A stretch of DNA of 64,000 nt from Corynebacterium testudinoris. Its GTDB lineage: Bacteria > Actinomycetota > Actinomycetes > Mycobacteriales > Mycobacteriaceae. The stretch is from NCBI RefSeq assembly GCF_001021045.1, contig NZ_CP011545.1, positions 124,001-188,000 of the forward strand, written 5' to 3'. The notes beneath the pieces are model-generated. The model saw only the letters and a program-made list of their open reading frames with translations. It did not search any database and was not told where the DNA came from. The first letter of the stretch is position 1. Each line of letters begins with the position of its first letter. Positions 45,013 to 54,219 of the stretch are shown here, piece after piece. Made by a program: the position numbers and the translations under genes.

Positions 45013-46902
45013 TCAGCCCAGGATGGGGGCGAAGAAGTCCGCCAGCGCTTGGGTGTCATCCAGCGGTAGAACCGCAGCGACGTACTGGTCCGGACGGACC
45101 ACGATGACGGCGCCTTCGCGGCTGATGCCGCGGGCGTCGAAAATGTCTTCTTCTTTCAACGCCGACCACACATTTTCCAGATTTTTCAGCCTGTGCGGAC
45201 CGACTTGCGGCCGGAACGCCGCCGGTGCGTCGGTGACATCGAAATCGTGGTAATGCTGCTGGTAGATGACCTTGACATCAAAGTAGGCGTTCTCATCGCC
45301 ATCAGCTGGGGTGTGGGCCCGGACCGGAGAGTCCGCCGACTCGTGGAGCCAGTGCGCCCAATCGGTGAGCTTCGAGGGCTGACCGGGTGCCGGGGTATCG
45401 GCGAAGGCGTAGATTCGCCACCGACCGTCCGCGTAATGCTGATGGCCAAGGTGGAGAACGTTGGCGTCGCAACGGCGCATCGCCCGGTGGGACTTAAAGC
45501 GGCGACCGATGGGGAAACCGGTGGCCAGATCCTGGTGCTCGGTGCCGCCGGTGATGAGGTTCTGCTCGTAGGTAGTGAGGAAGCCGGCGGCGAATTCCTC
45601 AGCCTCGACGTAGTACTTCTCGATCGCGGCTGGATCCTCCAGCTGATCGAGCGGAGTGGCCATGAGCGTTGACCATTCCTTGTCGAAGTCGATGAGGTTC
45701 TGCGCAGCCGGTTGACGCTCACCCGAATACGTCCGCAGGAGCTCCTCGGAGGCCCGACCGTCGAGGACGTGGCCGAGTTTCCAGCCGATGTTGAAACCGT
45801 CCTGCATCGACACGTTCATGCCTTGGCCGGCCTTGGCGGAGTGGGTATGGCAGGCATCTCCGGTGAGGAAAATGCGCGGATGCCCATCGGGGTTGATATC
45901 AAGATCGACGTCGTCGAAGGCATCGACGAGGCGGTGGCCGACCTCGTAGATGGAGTGCCAGGCGACCTCCTTAACGTCCACGTAGTACGGGTGAGTGATC
46001 TCGTTGGCCTTGCGAATGACGGCCTCGAGCGGGGTGTTGCGGATGGCGCCTTGGTCGCCAGCTGGCACGACGCCGAGATCGACGTACATGCGGAACAAGT
46101 AACCTCCCTCGCGAGGGATGTGCAGGATGGAGCCGTGCTTCGAGTGGATGGCGCACTTGGTTCGAATGTCCGGGAAGTCACTATTCGCCAGCACATCCAT
46201 CACGCCCCAAGCATGGTTCGCAGCGTCTCCCTGGAGCTTGCGGTTGATGGACCGACGGACCTGGGAACGAGCTCCATCGGAACCGATGACGTACCGAGTG
46301 CGGACGAAACGGGAGTACTCCTCCTCGTCCGGCATGGTGCGCTTGAGTTCCACCGTGACCGGATACTCCTCGTTTTCCGGATCGTCGGATATCTGCAGGC
46401 CAACGAACTCCCAGCCGTAATCTGGCGTCAACTGAGACGGTGAATTAGCCGCGAAGCGCGCGAAATAGTCGAGGACGCGGGCTTGGTTGACGATCAAATG
46501 GGGGAACTCCGAGATGCCGAACTCGTCGTCGATGGGGCGACCGGTGCGGATGATGTTCTCGGGGTGCTCGGGGTCCTGATTCCAAAACGACATCTCAGTG
46601 ATGCGGTACGCCTCATCGGTGATCTCAGTGGCGAAACCGAAAGCCTGGAACGTCTCCACCGAACGAGCCTGGATGCCATCGGCCTGGCCCAAGCCAAGGC
46701 GATGAGGGCGTCGCTCGACGAGGCGGGTATGGACATTTGGGAACATCGACAACTGGGCCGCCGCGATCATGCCTGCCGGGCCGGACCCGATGATGAGGAC
46801 ATCCATGGTGTCTGGAAGTTCATCGGGGCGGTCCACACCGATGCCAGCGGGCGCATGATGTCGAGGATTCTCGGAGACGTATCCGTAGTGGTGGAACTGC
46901 AT
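45013..46902 (-). CDS. single-component FAD aromatic hydroxylase (PheA/TfdB, MobA-like)
   Basis: 629 residues. FAD motif LIIGSGPAGMIAAAQL near residue 36, DG motif YVIGSDGARSQVRR near 205, GD motif IFLTGDACHTHSAKAGQGMN near 335, and a thioredoxin-like C-terminal domain. The start (MQFHHYGYVS) and length resemble 3-hydroxybenzoate 4-hydroxylase (MobA) and phenol hydroxylases. These use NAD(P)H and O2 to put a hydroxyl ortho to an existing one. In this cluster the likely substrate is 3- or 4-hydroxyphenylacetate, giving homoprotocatechuate; 3-hydroxybenzoate is the alternative. A perfect AGGAGGT precedes the start. It follows the MFS gene at 85 bases. Confidence 0.85.
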   Translation of the reverse strand: MQFHHYGYVSENPRHHAPAGIGVDRPDELPDTMDVLIIGSGPAGMIAAAQLSMFPNVHTRLVERRPHRLGLGQADGIQARSVETFQAFGFATEITDEAYRITEMSFWNQDPEHPENIIRTGRPIDDEFGISEFPHLIVNQARVLDYFARFAANSPSQLTPDYGWEFVGLQISDDPENEEYPVTVELKRTMPDEEEYSRFVRTRYVIGSDGARSQVRRSINRKLQGDAANHAWGVMDVLANSDFPDIRTKCAIHSKHGSILHIPREGGYLFRMYVDLGVVPAGDQGAIRNTPLEAVIRKANEITHPYYVDVKEVAWHSIYEVGHRLVDAFDDVDLDINPDGHPRIFLTGDACHTHSAKAGQGMNVSMQDGFNIGWKLGHVLDGRASEELLRTYSGERQPAAQNLIDFDKEWSTLMATPLDQLEDPAAIEKYYVEAEEFAAGFLTTYEQNLITGGTEHQDLATGFPIGRRFKSHRAMRRCDANVLHLGHQHYADGRWRIYAFADTPAPGQPSKLTDWAHWLHESADSPVRAHTPADGDENAYFDVKVIYQQHYHDFDVTDAPAAFRPQVGPHRLKNLENVWSALKEEDIFDARGISREGAVIVVRPDQYVAAVLPLDDTQALADFFAPILG

Positions 46903-46987
46903 GGTGACCTCCTGCGGTGGATCGAGGGGAGAGAAGTGCGAGATCGTATATGAAAAGGTGGGGGTCGCATGGCTCGACCAGGGGAGG

Positions 46988-48349
46988 TTAGCGGCTGAAT
47001 TGGAACTGCCCGGACGCCTGTTCTTCCTCGTGGTCCGGGCCGAGGGGAATATCGGTGCGATCGCGCAACAGGAGGGCAGCGGTCAAGCCGACAGTGACCA
47101 TGATGAGCAGGTAGATGGTGACGGACGTGGTGGTGCCGGTTGCTTCCACCAGTGCCGCAGAGATGGACGGGGCAAAAGCGCCGCCGAAGATGGAGCCGAG
47201 GGCGTAGGTGACGGACACTCCAGAGAACCGGATCGAGGCCGGGAAGATCTCGGCATAGGCCGCTGCCTGCTGCCCGTACGTCAGTCCGAGGCCAACGCTC
47301 AAGAGGGATAGTGCCAGGTAGAGAATCGGCAGGCTGCCCGTGTTGATCAGGGGGAATAGTGCGGCGGCCCCGATTCCGAGAATGAGATAGCCGACGATGT
47401 AGGTGTTGCGCCGACCCCAATAATCACACACCCATCCGGCGAACAGAGTGGAGATTCCCCAAATCACGGCCGAGAAGGTGACCGCCAAGAGGACATCGCC
47501 GCGCTCCATGGCCAGGCCCTCAGGGTTTGTGGTGTAGTTCTGGATATAACCGCCGGTGGTCATGTAACCCACCGTGTTCTGGCCGGCGAACAGCAGGGCC
47601 GCCACGATGACCAGCGGGGTGTAGCGCTTGAACAGGGTGCCCACCGGGTTGGCAGTGGTTTCCTTCCGCAGGGCGATCTCCTCAAACACCGGGGACTCGT
47701 CGACGCCGACGCGAATGAAATAGCCGATGAAGACGAGCACGATCGACAGGAGGAAGGGCACTCGCCAGCCCCACTCTAAGAATGCATCTCCGGGGGCGAT
47801 GACGTTCATGAGGGCGAGGAGGCCAGACGACATGAGAAGGCCCATCGGGACGCCGACCTGAGGGCCTGCGCCGAAAAGGCCACGCTTGCCCTTGGGGGCA
47901 TGCTCGACGGCAAGGAGAACTGCCCCGCCCCATTCTCCACCTGCGGAGATGCCCTGGATGATGCGCAGCAAAATGAGCAGGATCGGGGCGAGGATACCGA
48001 TCGATTCGTAGGTGGGTAGCAGGCCAATGAGGGCAGTGGCGCCGCCCATGGCGAAGAGGGTGACCATGAGGACGGCGCGACGGCCGTATCGGTCACCGAA
48101 GTGGCCGGCGAGGAAAGCGCCGAGGGGACGGAAGAGGAAGGATAGGCCAACGGTCAGGAAGGACACGATGGTGGCTCCACCGGTGCCCAGCGGGCTGAAC
48201 ATCAATTTGTTGAAGACGAGCCCGGCCGCGGCGGCGTAGAGGAAGTAGTCGTACCACTCGATGGCGGTACCGATGGTGGTGGCGGCAACGACGCGTCGTT
48301 GTTCCCGGGTGGAGCTCACTGGTGCTGAAGGGTTTCCTGGATGGGTCAT
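46988..48349 (-). CDS. MFS transporter, metabolite:H+ symporter (MHS) family
   Basis: 453 residues, twelve helices. The start TIGTAIEWYDYFLYAAAAGLV and the loop GHFGDRYGRRAVL are signatures of the MHS family (ShiA, KgtP, ProP). These take up aromatic or carboxylic acids with protons. Being first on a transcript with the hydroxylase and sharing its promoter region with the catabolic genes, it probably imports the aromatic acid (for example hydroxyphenylacetate). That substrate is inferred from context. Confidence 0.87.
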   Translation of the reverse strand: MTHPGNPSAPVSSTREQRRVVAATTIGTAIEWYDYFLYAAAAGLVFNKLMFSPLGTGGATIVSFLTVGLSFLFRPLGAFLAGHFGDRYGRRAVLMVTLFAMGGATALIGLLPTYESIGILAPILLILLRIIQGISAGGEWGGAVLLAVEHAPKGKRGLFGAGPQVGVPMGLLMSSGLLALMNVIAPGDAFLEWGWRVPFLLSIVLVFIGYFIRVGVDESPVFEEIALRKETTANPVGTLFKRYTPLVIVAALLFAGQNTVGYMTTGGYIQNYTTNPEGLAMERGDVLLAVTFSAVIWGISTLFAGWVCDYWGRRNTYIVGYLILGIGAAALFPLINTGSLPILYLALSLLSVGLGLTYGQQAAAYAEIFPASIRFSGVSVTYALGSIFGGAFAPSISAALVEATGTTTSVTIYLLIMVTVGLTAALLLRDRTDIPLGPDHEEEQASGQFQFSR

Positions 48350-48400
48350 GGCATCTCCGGAGTGGTTGTGTCGCTCATCATGAAGTATCCGAGTATGTGA

Positions 48401-48417
48401 TCTGCAGCACTTGCAGA
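48401..48417. promoter_or_regulatory. candidate operator between divergent catabolic operons
   Basis: TCTGCA-N5-TGCAGA, perfect six-base arms. It lies in the 136-base space between the MFS and FAH-RraA genes, just downstream of a minus-strand promoter and at the -35 region of the plus-strand one. A good candidate for the GntR regulator encoded at 50001. Confidence 0.45.
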
Positions 48418-48427
48418 CATAGGGTGG

Positions 48428-48455
48428 ATAATATACGATCTGAACTCAATTGCAA
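48428..48455 (-). promoter_or_regulatory. candidate promoter for the MFS-hydroxylase operon
   Basis: Read on the minus strand: TTGCAA (48450-48455), 16 bases, TATTAT (48428-48433). The opposite strand has GATAAT at 48427-48432 with a preceding TG, a plausible extended -10 for the FAH-RraA operon, so the two promoters overlap face to face. Confidence 0.4.
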
Positions 48456-48485
48456 GGTGTTTTTTAATTCCCACAGGGGGTTCCA

Positions 48486-49997
48486 TTGACCGTTGCGTCC
48501 CAGTTGCCCGTCAATCCGGGCAAAGTCATCGCCGTCCACCTGGCATTCGAATCCCGTGCTGCACAGCGCGGCCGCCGCCCGAAGCAACCGTCTTACTTCA
48601 TTAAGGCCACCAGCTCACTAGCGCCTTCTGGCGCCGAAGTGGTGCGCCCGGAGGGGACCGAACTGCTCGCCTTTGAAGGGGAGATTGCCCTCGTCATTGG
48701 TGAACCCGCTCGCAACGTACCGCTGGTGGAGGCCTGGGACCACGTCTCCCATGTCACTGCCTCCAATGACCTGGGCATCTACGACTTTCGGGCTCAGGAC
48801 AAGGGTTCCAACACTCGATCGAAAAGCCGCGATGGGTATACACCCATCGGTCCGGAGCTTATCGACGCCCGGCTGGTCGACCCCGCAGCCCTGCGGCTGC
48901 GTGCGTGGGTCAACGGTGAGTTGGTCCAAGACGATGGCACGAGCGACGAACAGCTGATTTTCCCGCTTGCCCAGTTCGTCGCGGATCTCTCCCAGCACAT
49001 GACGCTGGAAACCGGGGACGTCATCCTCACCGGCACCCCGGCCGGTTCCACCGTCATCCAACCGGGCGATGTGGTGGAGGTCGAAGTCGACGCCCCCACC
49101 GCTGAGGGTGCCCCCACCTCTGGTCGGCTGCGCACCACCGTGGTCTCCGGTCCGGGAGACTTCGACGAGGGCATCGGGATGTTGCCCGCCATCGATGACA
49201 AACAGCGCGAGGAAGCCTGGGGCACTCGTGCTGCAGCGGGCCTGGCCGAAGATCCGAACGCCATCAGCGACGAGCTGCGCGCAATGCTGGCGGCCATCCC
49301 CACCGCAGGATTGTCCGCCCAGCTGCGCAACCGGGGCCTCAACCAGGTGGTTATCGAGGGCGTGTACCCGCAGACTCGTGGCACTAAGCTCGTCGGCGTC
49401 GCCCGCACCTTGCGGTTCCTGCCGGGGCGGGAGGACCTGTTTACCTCCCATGGTGGTGGGTTCAATGCCCAGAAGCGCGCGTTCGACGCAGTCCGTCCGG
49501 GTGAGGTCCTGGTCATTGAGGCCCGTCGAGAGACCGGCTCGGGGACGATGGGGGACATCCTCGCCCTGCGCGCCAAGTTCCGCGGCGCCGCAGGCGTGGT
49601 CACCGATGGCGGTGTCCGAGACTACGAGGAGGTTCGCGAGGTCGGTCTTCCGGTGTTTTCCCAAGGCCCCCACCCGGCGGTCCTCGGCCGTAAGCATGTT
49701 CCGTGGGATCACGATCTGGCCATCGCCTGCGGCAACGCCACGGTCGTACCGGGAGACATCATCGTTGGCGACGATGACGGCGTCATCGTCATTCCGCGGC
49801 ACCTCGCCGAGGAAGTCGCGGTTGCGGCGCTGGCCAAGGAACATGAGGACGCCTGGGTTGCCGAGCGGGTGTCCGAGGGCGGTTCGCTCGACGGGCTGTT
49901 TCCCCCGGTCGGGGAGAACAAGAAGGCCTACCAGGCTTACCTGGCTGATCATCCGGTCGAGTTACCTCAGCCCGCACGCAAGGCACGGGAGGCATGA
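48486..49997 (+). CDS. fused fumarylacetoacetate hydrolase-like and RraA-like protein
   Basis: 503 residues from a TTG start. Residues about 1-235 form an FAH domain (FEGEIALVIGEPARNVP near 65, SNDLGIYDFRAQDK near 98, and ETGDVILTGTPAG near 180), like HpaG (OPET decarboxylase/HHDD isomerase) halves. Residues about 265-475 form an RraA-like domain, including the motif VTDGGVRDYEEV, whose Asp-Gly-x-x-Arg-Asp is the catalytic signature of HMG/CHA aldolases and oxaloacetate decarboxylases. The fusion likely carries out decarboxylation and/or isomerisation after HpaE. Two FAH domains are normal for HpaG; here one is replaced by RraA. First of the plus-strand operon, four bases before gntR. Confidence 0.85.
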   Translation: MTVASQLPVNPGKVIAVHLAFESRAAQRGRRPKQPSYFIKATSSLAPSGAEVVRPEGTELLAFEGEIALVIGEPARNVPLVEAWDHVSHVTASNDLGIYDFRAQDKGSNTRSKSRDGYTPIGPELIDARLVDPAALRLRAWVNGELVQDDGTSDEQLIFPLAQFVADLSQHMTLETGDVILTGTPAGSTVIQPGDVVEVEVDAPTAEGAPTSGRLRTTVVSGPGDFDEGIGMLPAIDDKQREEAWGTRAAAGLAEDPNAISDELRAMLAAIPTAGLSAQLRNRGLNQVVIEGVYPQTRGTKLVGVARTLRFLPGREDLFTSHGGGFNAQKRAFDAVRPGEVLVIEARRETGSGTMGDILALRAKFRGAAGVVTDGGVRDYEEVREVGLPVFSQGPHPAVLGRKHVPWDHDLAIACGNATVVPGDIIVGDDDGVIVIPRHLAEEVAVAALAKEHEDAWVAERVSEGGSLDGLFPPVGENKKAYQAYLADHPVELPQPARKAREA

Positions 49998-50000
49998 CAG

Positions 50001-50702
50001 ATGGCTCCTGACAACGTTCACGATGACAGCCGGTTGAGCAAAGCTGAGCAGGCGTATGAGTGGATCCGCGCAAGGATTCGCAGCCGCGAGTATCCCCCGG
50101 GGCATCGACTAGTCCTCAGTGCCATTGCGGAAGAATTCGCGATCAGCCCAGTTCCGGTTCGGGAAGCCATCCGGCAGCTCGAAGCCGAAGGACTGGTCAC
50201 CTACGAGCGCAATGTCGGAGCTCGGGTCTCCACCCTCAACCAGGAGGCTTACTTCGAAACCATGGAAACCATCGCGCTGCTTGAGGGCCGGGCCACTGCT
50301 CTGTCCGTCCCCCACCTCGGGCCCCCTCAGATTGCCAAGGCCCGGGAGCTCAACGAAAAGATGGAGGCCACCCTCGCGGATTTCGATCCGAAAGCCTTCA
50401 CGGAACTCAACTGGAAGTTCCACCGGACACTCTTCGGCTGCTGCCCCAATAGTCGACTCCTCGACCTGCTCTACACCGAGTGGGAGCGGCTGGACTACTT
50501 CCGGGACTCCACCTTCCGGTTCATCCCCCAACGTGCGCAAAGCTCGGTGCAGGAGCATGAACAGCTAATCAAGCTCATCGAAGCCGGAGTGGAGCCGTCC
50601 TACGTGGAACGCAAGATCCGCGACCATCGGCTAGTCACCAGCACCACGTACCGAACCATCGTCAACTCCACCATCGTTAATTCCACCAACGACAGCGCTT
50701 AA
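50001..50702 (+). CDS. GntR/FadR-type transcriptional regulator
   Basis: 233 residues. The N-terminal winged helix is at about 14-80 (LVLSAIAEEFAISPVPVREAIRQLEAEGLV), followed by an FCD domain with the helical pattern ending in HEQLIKLIEAG and metal-ligand candidates (Asp in the first helix, histidines at FHRTLF, EHEQ and DHR). It begins three bases after the FAH-RraA gene and precedes hpaE, so it most likely regulates the catabolic operons in response to an aromatic or keto acid. It is named as the best candidate to bind the 48401 palindrome. Confidence 0.88.
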   Translation: MAPDNVHDDSRLSKAEQAYEWIRARIRSREYPPGHRLVLSAIAEEFAISPVPVREAIRQLEAEGLVTYERNVGARVSTLNQEAYFETMETIALLEGRATALSVPHLGPPQIAKARELNEKMEATLADFDPKAFTELNWKFHRTLFGCCPNSRLLDLLYTEWERLDYFRDSTFRFIPQRAQSSVQEHEQLIKLIEAGVEPSYVERKIRDHRLVTSTTYRTIVNSTIVNSTNDSA

Positions 50703-50739
50703 AGCCCATGTGGGCTCAACTCTGACCGAGAGAGGCACC

Positions 50740-52263
50740 ATGACTGACAACAATGCCGCCATGCCCACCGACTTGCCGGAGAAGATCCGCCACTACATCA
50801 ATGGTGAGTTCGTCGACTCCATCGATGGTGATGAATTCGACGTGCTCGATCCGGTGACCAACCAGAATTACATCAAGGCGGCCTCAGGCAAGCCCGCTGA
50901 CATCGATGCGGCAGTCGCGGCCGCTAAGCAGGCCTTTGATGAGGGGCCGTGGCCGCGGATGCTCCCGCGTGAGCGATCCCGGGTGCTGCATAACATCGCC
51001 GATATCGTCGAGTCCCGGGAAGACACCTTGGCTGCCTGGGAGTCCTTCGACTCCGGTCTGCCCATCACTCAGGCTAAGGGCCAGGCCCGTCGAGCTGCCG
51101 AGAACTTTCGTTTCTTCGCGGACTTGATCGTCGCCCAGGTGGATGACACCTTCAAGGTGCCGGGACGCCAAATCAATTACGTCAACCGCAAGCCCATCGG
51201 CGTCGCAGGTCTCATCACCCCGTGGAACACCCCGTTCATGCTGGAGTCATGGAAGCTCGCCCCGGCGATCGCCACCGGCAACACCGTTGTCCTCAAGCCG
51301 GCCGAGTTCACTCCGCTGTCCGCGCAATTGTGGGCCGGAATCTTTGAGGAAGCGGGCCTTCCGCAGGGAGTGTTCAACCTCGTCAACGGCTTCGGCGAGG
51401 AAGGTTACGCCGGCGATCCGCTGGTCAAGCACCCGGATGTTCCTCTGATCTCCTTCACGGGCGAGTCCCGAACCGGCCAGATCATCTTCGCCAACGCCGC
51501 GCCATACCTCAAGGGCCTGTCGATGGAGCTGGGCGGAAAATCCCCGGCCGTGGTGTTCGATGATGCCGACCTGGAGGAGGCCATCAATGCCACGGTTTTC
51601 GGGGTGTTCTCCCTCAACGGTGAGCGGTGCACGGCGGGCTCTCGCATTCTGGTCCAGCGGGGAATCTATGACGAATTTGTCGAGCGCTACACCGCCCAGG
51701 CCAAGCGCGTGAAGGTAGGTCTTCCTTCTGACCCGGCAACCGAGGTTGGTGCTCTGGTTCACCCGGAGCACTACGACAAGGTCACCTCGTACATTGAGAT
51801 CGGTAAGTCAGAGGCGACACTCGTCGCTGGTGGTGAGCGTCCGGAAGGGTTCGAGGAGGGCAACTTCGTCCAGCCCACCGTCTTCGTGGACGTCGCACCG
51901 GAGGCGCGGATTTTCCAAGAGGAGATCTTCGGCCCCGTTGTCGCTATCACTCCCTTCGACACCGAGGAGGAGGCGCTGGAGTTGGCGAACAACACCAAGT
52001 ATGGCTTGGCGGCGTACATCTGGACCTCGGATCTCACTCGCGCGCACAACTTCGCGCAGAGCGTCGAGGCCGGCATGGTGTGGCTGAACTCCAACAATGT
52101 CCGTGACCTGCGTACTCCCTTCGGCGGCGTCAAGGCTTCTGGTTTGGGACACGAGGGTGGCTACCGCTCCATCGACTTCTACACCGACCAGCAGGCCGTC
52201 CACATCAACCTCGGCAAGGTCCATAATCCGGTGTTCGGCAAGGCCGAGGCGTCCGATGATTAG
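50740..52263 (+). CDS. hpaE: 5-carboxymethyl-2-hydroxymuconate semialdehyde dehydrogenase
   Basis: 507 residues from ATG 50740, preceded by GAGAGG. ALDH motifs: TPWNTPFMLESWKLAPAIATG near residue 165, LELGGKSP-type MELGGKSPAVVF near 265, and the catalytic Cys in NGERCTAGSR near 300. The sequence layout is that of HpaE/HpcC, which oxidises the ring-cleavage semialdehyde to the dicarboxylic acid with NAD. It is followed by hpaD, whose product is its substrate. A small hairpin (AGCCCA-TG-TGGGCT, 50703-50716) lies between gntR and this gene. Confidence 0.92.
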   Translation: MTDNNAAMPTDLPEKIRHYINGEFVDSIDGDEFDVLDPVTNQNYIKAASGKPADIDAAVAAAKQAFDEGPWPRMLPRERSRVLHNIADIVESREDTLAAWESFDSGLPITQAKGQARRAAENFRFFADLIVAQVDDTFKVPGRQINYVNRKPIGVAGLITPWNTPFMLESWKLAPAIATGNTVVLKPAEFTPLSAQLWAGIFEEAGLPQGVFNLVNGFGEEGYAGDPLVKHPDVPLISFTGESRTGQIIFANAAPYLKGLSMELGGKSPAVVFDDADLEEAINATVFGVFSLNGERCTAGSRILVQRGIYDEFVERYTAQAKRVKVGLPSDPATEVGALVHPEHYDKVTSYIEIGKSEATLVAGGERPEGFEEGNFVQPTVFVDVAPEARIFQEEIFGPVVAITPFDTEEEALELANNTKYGLAAYIWTSDLTRAHNFAQSVEAGMVWLNSNNVRDLRTPFGGVKASGLGHEGGYRSIDFYTDQQAVHINLGKVHNPVFGKAEASDD

Positions 52264-52308
52264 TCCCGTGTCCACCAGCTCTTCGTTCATTCCTTCAAGG
52301 AGGTAGTC

Positions 52309-53397
52309 ATGTCTGACATCACCGCACTCACCGCCCCGGATATCCTCCGCTGTGCCTACATGGAGATTGTCGTGACCGATCTGGAAGAGTCGCGCCGCTT
52401 CTACGTTGATACCCTCGGCCTCGTTGTCACCGAGGAGAACGACGAGGAAATCTACCTGCGCACCTACGAGGAGTTCATCCACCACAACCTCGTCCTGCGG
52501 CAGGGGCCAGAAGCCGCCGTCGCGGCCTTTTCTTTCCGGGTTCGTTCCCCGGAGGACGTCGACCGGGCCGAGGAGTGGTACGCAGCCCGCGGTTGTCGCG
52601 TGGAGCGCCGCCGGGACGGCTTCGTCAAGGGCATCGGCGACTCCGTCCGCGTCGAAGACCCGTTGGGGTTCCCGTACGAGTTCTTCCACGACGTCGAACA
52701 CGTCGACCGTTTGGCTTGGGATTATCAGCTCCACATCCCAGGTGCCCTGGTCCGGCTCGACCACTTCAACCAAATCACTCCCGACGTCCCCGCGGCCGTC
52801 GGCTACCTGGAGGACCTAGGTTTCCGGGTCACCGAGGACATCTCCGACAGTGACGGCGTCGTCTATGCCGCCTGGATGCGTCGCAAGCCGACGGTCCATG
52901 ACACCGCCATGACCGGTGGGGCAGGCCCACGCATGCACCACATTGCCTTCGCCACCCACGAGAAGCACAACATCATCGCGATCTGCGACAAGCTTGGTGC
53001 CCTGCGGGAGTCCGACCGCATCGAGCGCGGCCCGGGCCGGCATGGCGTCTCCAATGCTTTCTACCTCTACCTGCGCGATCCGGATGGACACCGGGTGGAG
53101 ATTTACACCCAGGACTACTACACCGGCGACCCAGACAACCCCCGAGTGTCCTGGGATGTCCATGACAACCAACGCCGTGATTGGTGGGGAACCCCGGTTG
53201 TACCGTCCTGGTACCGCGATGGTTCCCGCGTCCTCGACCTCGACGGAAACGTCGTCCCCCTCACCGAGCGCACCGATGCCTCCGAATTGGAGGAAACCAT
53301 CGGCGCAGATGGCTTCTCTTACACCCGGGCGGAGCAGTGCACAGAGTCAATGCCGGAGTGGAAGCTCGGCGAGTACAAGCTCGGCCACCAGCTCTAA
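52309..53397 (+). CDS. hpaD: homoprotocatechuate 2,3-dioxygenase
   Basis: 362 residues with the two-repeat extradiol (VOC) fold. Compared with the well-studied Brevibacterium fuscum enzyme (metal ligands His155, His214, Glu267; His200 and Tyr257 in the active site), equivalent residues occur here at 152, 211, 264, 197 and 254, a constant shift of three. The C-terminal extension (residues about 290-362) that closes the active site is also present. It cleaves homoprotocatechuate (3,4-dihydroxyphenylacetate) next to the catechol with O2 and Fe(II) or Mn(II). An AGGAGG site precedes the start. It lies between hpaE and hpaH. Confidence 0.95.
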   Translation: MSDITALTAPDILRCAYMEIVVTDLEESRRFYVDTLGLVVTEENDEEIYLRTYEEFIHHNLVLRQGPEAAVAAFSFRVRSPEDVDRAEEWYAARGCRVERRRDGFVKGIGDSVRVEDPLGFPYEFFHDVEHVDRLAWDYQLHIPGALVRLDHFNQITPDVPAAVGYLEDLGFRVTEDISDSDGVVYAAWMRRKPTVHDTAMTGGAGPRMHHIAFATHEKHNIIAICDKLGALRESDRIERGPGRHGVSNAFYLYLRDPDGHRVEIYTQDYYTGDPDNPRVSWDVHDNQRRDWWGTPVVPSWYRDGSRVLDLDGNVVPLTERTDASELEETIGADGFSYTRAEQCTESMPEWKLGEYKLGHQL

Positions 53398-53433
53398 AAC
53401 CCGCGCTACGCGTAGAAAGAAGGACAACCCTCC

Positions 53434-54219
53434 ATGTTGGACAAGGAACGCATCAGCGGGATTGCCGATGAACTCGCCGCCGCGGAGCGGGACCGCACGA
53501 CGATCCCACTGCTGTCGGCCCGGCACCCGGAGATGACCGTCGAGGATTCGTACGCGGTGCAAAACGAGTGGATGCGTCGCGGCATCGAATCTGGTCGGCG
53601 CCTCGTTGGCCGCAAGATCGGCCTGACCTCCAAGGTCATGCAGGAAGCCACCGGCATCACGGAACCTGACTACGGTGCAATCTTCGCCGATATGGTCTTC
53701 GACAACGGTTCCATCATCGAACACAGTCGTTTTCCCAATGTTCGCATTGAGGTGGAGTTGGCTTTCGTGCTCAAAGAGCGTCTCGACGGCCCCGACACCA
53801 CCATCTTCGATGTACTTCAGGCCACTGACTACGTGGTTCCCGCCTTGGAGATTCTTGCTTCCCGCATCGAGATGCCAGGTCGCACCATCGTCGACACCAT
53901 CAGCGATAACGCCGCCATGGGCGGCATGGTCTACGGCGGCAACCCTGTCGCCCCGGATGCGGTGGATCTGCGTTGGGTCTCCGCATTGCTCTACCGCAAC
54001 GAATCCATCGAGGACACGGGGGTTGCTGCCGCCGTCCTCAATCATCCCGCCATGGGAGTGGCGTGGTTGTCCAACAAGCTCCACGCTCACGGCGCTGCCC
54101 TGGAGGCCGGGGACATCGTTCTGGCCGGCTCCTTTACCAAGCCGATGTGGGTCAACCCGGGCGACACCGTCCATGCCGACTTCGGAGAACTGGGAGCCAT
54201 CACATGCCGCTTCGTATAA
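53434..54219 (+). CDS. hpaH: 2-oxo-hept-3-ene-1,7-dioate hydratase
   Basis: 261 residues with the HpaH/MhpD fold: VGRKIGLTSKVMQE near residue 60, EPDYGAIFADMV near 75, then RIEVELAFVLKE near 105, and VAWLSNKLHAHGAALEAGDIVL near 210, followed by a Gly-Ser loop. It adds water to the enedioate formed after decarboxylation, giving 4-hydroxy-2-oxoheptanedioate. The next gene, hpaI, overlaps it by 16 bases. The preceding hpaD ends 37 bases upstream. Confidence 0.93.
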   Translation: MLDKERISGIADELAAAERDRTTIPLLSARHPEMTVEDSYAVQNEWMRRGIESGRRLVGRKIGLTSKVMQEATGITEPDYGAIFADMVFDNGSIIEHSRFPNVRIEVELAFVLKERLDGPDTTIFDVLQATDYVVPALEILASRIEMPGRTIVDTISDNAAMGGMVYGGNPVAPDAVDLRWVSALLYRNESIEDTGVAAAVLNHPAMGVAWLSNKLHAHGAALEAGDIVLAGSFTKPMWVNPGDTVHADFGELGAITCRFV

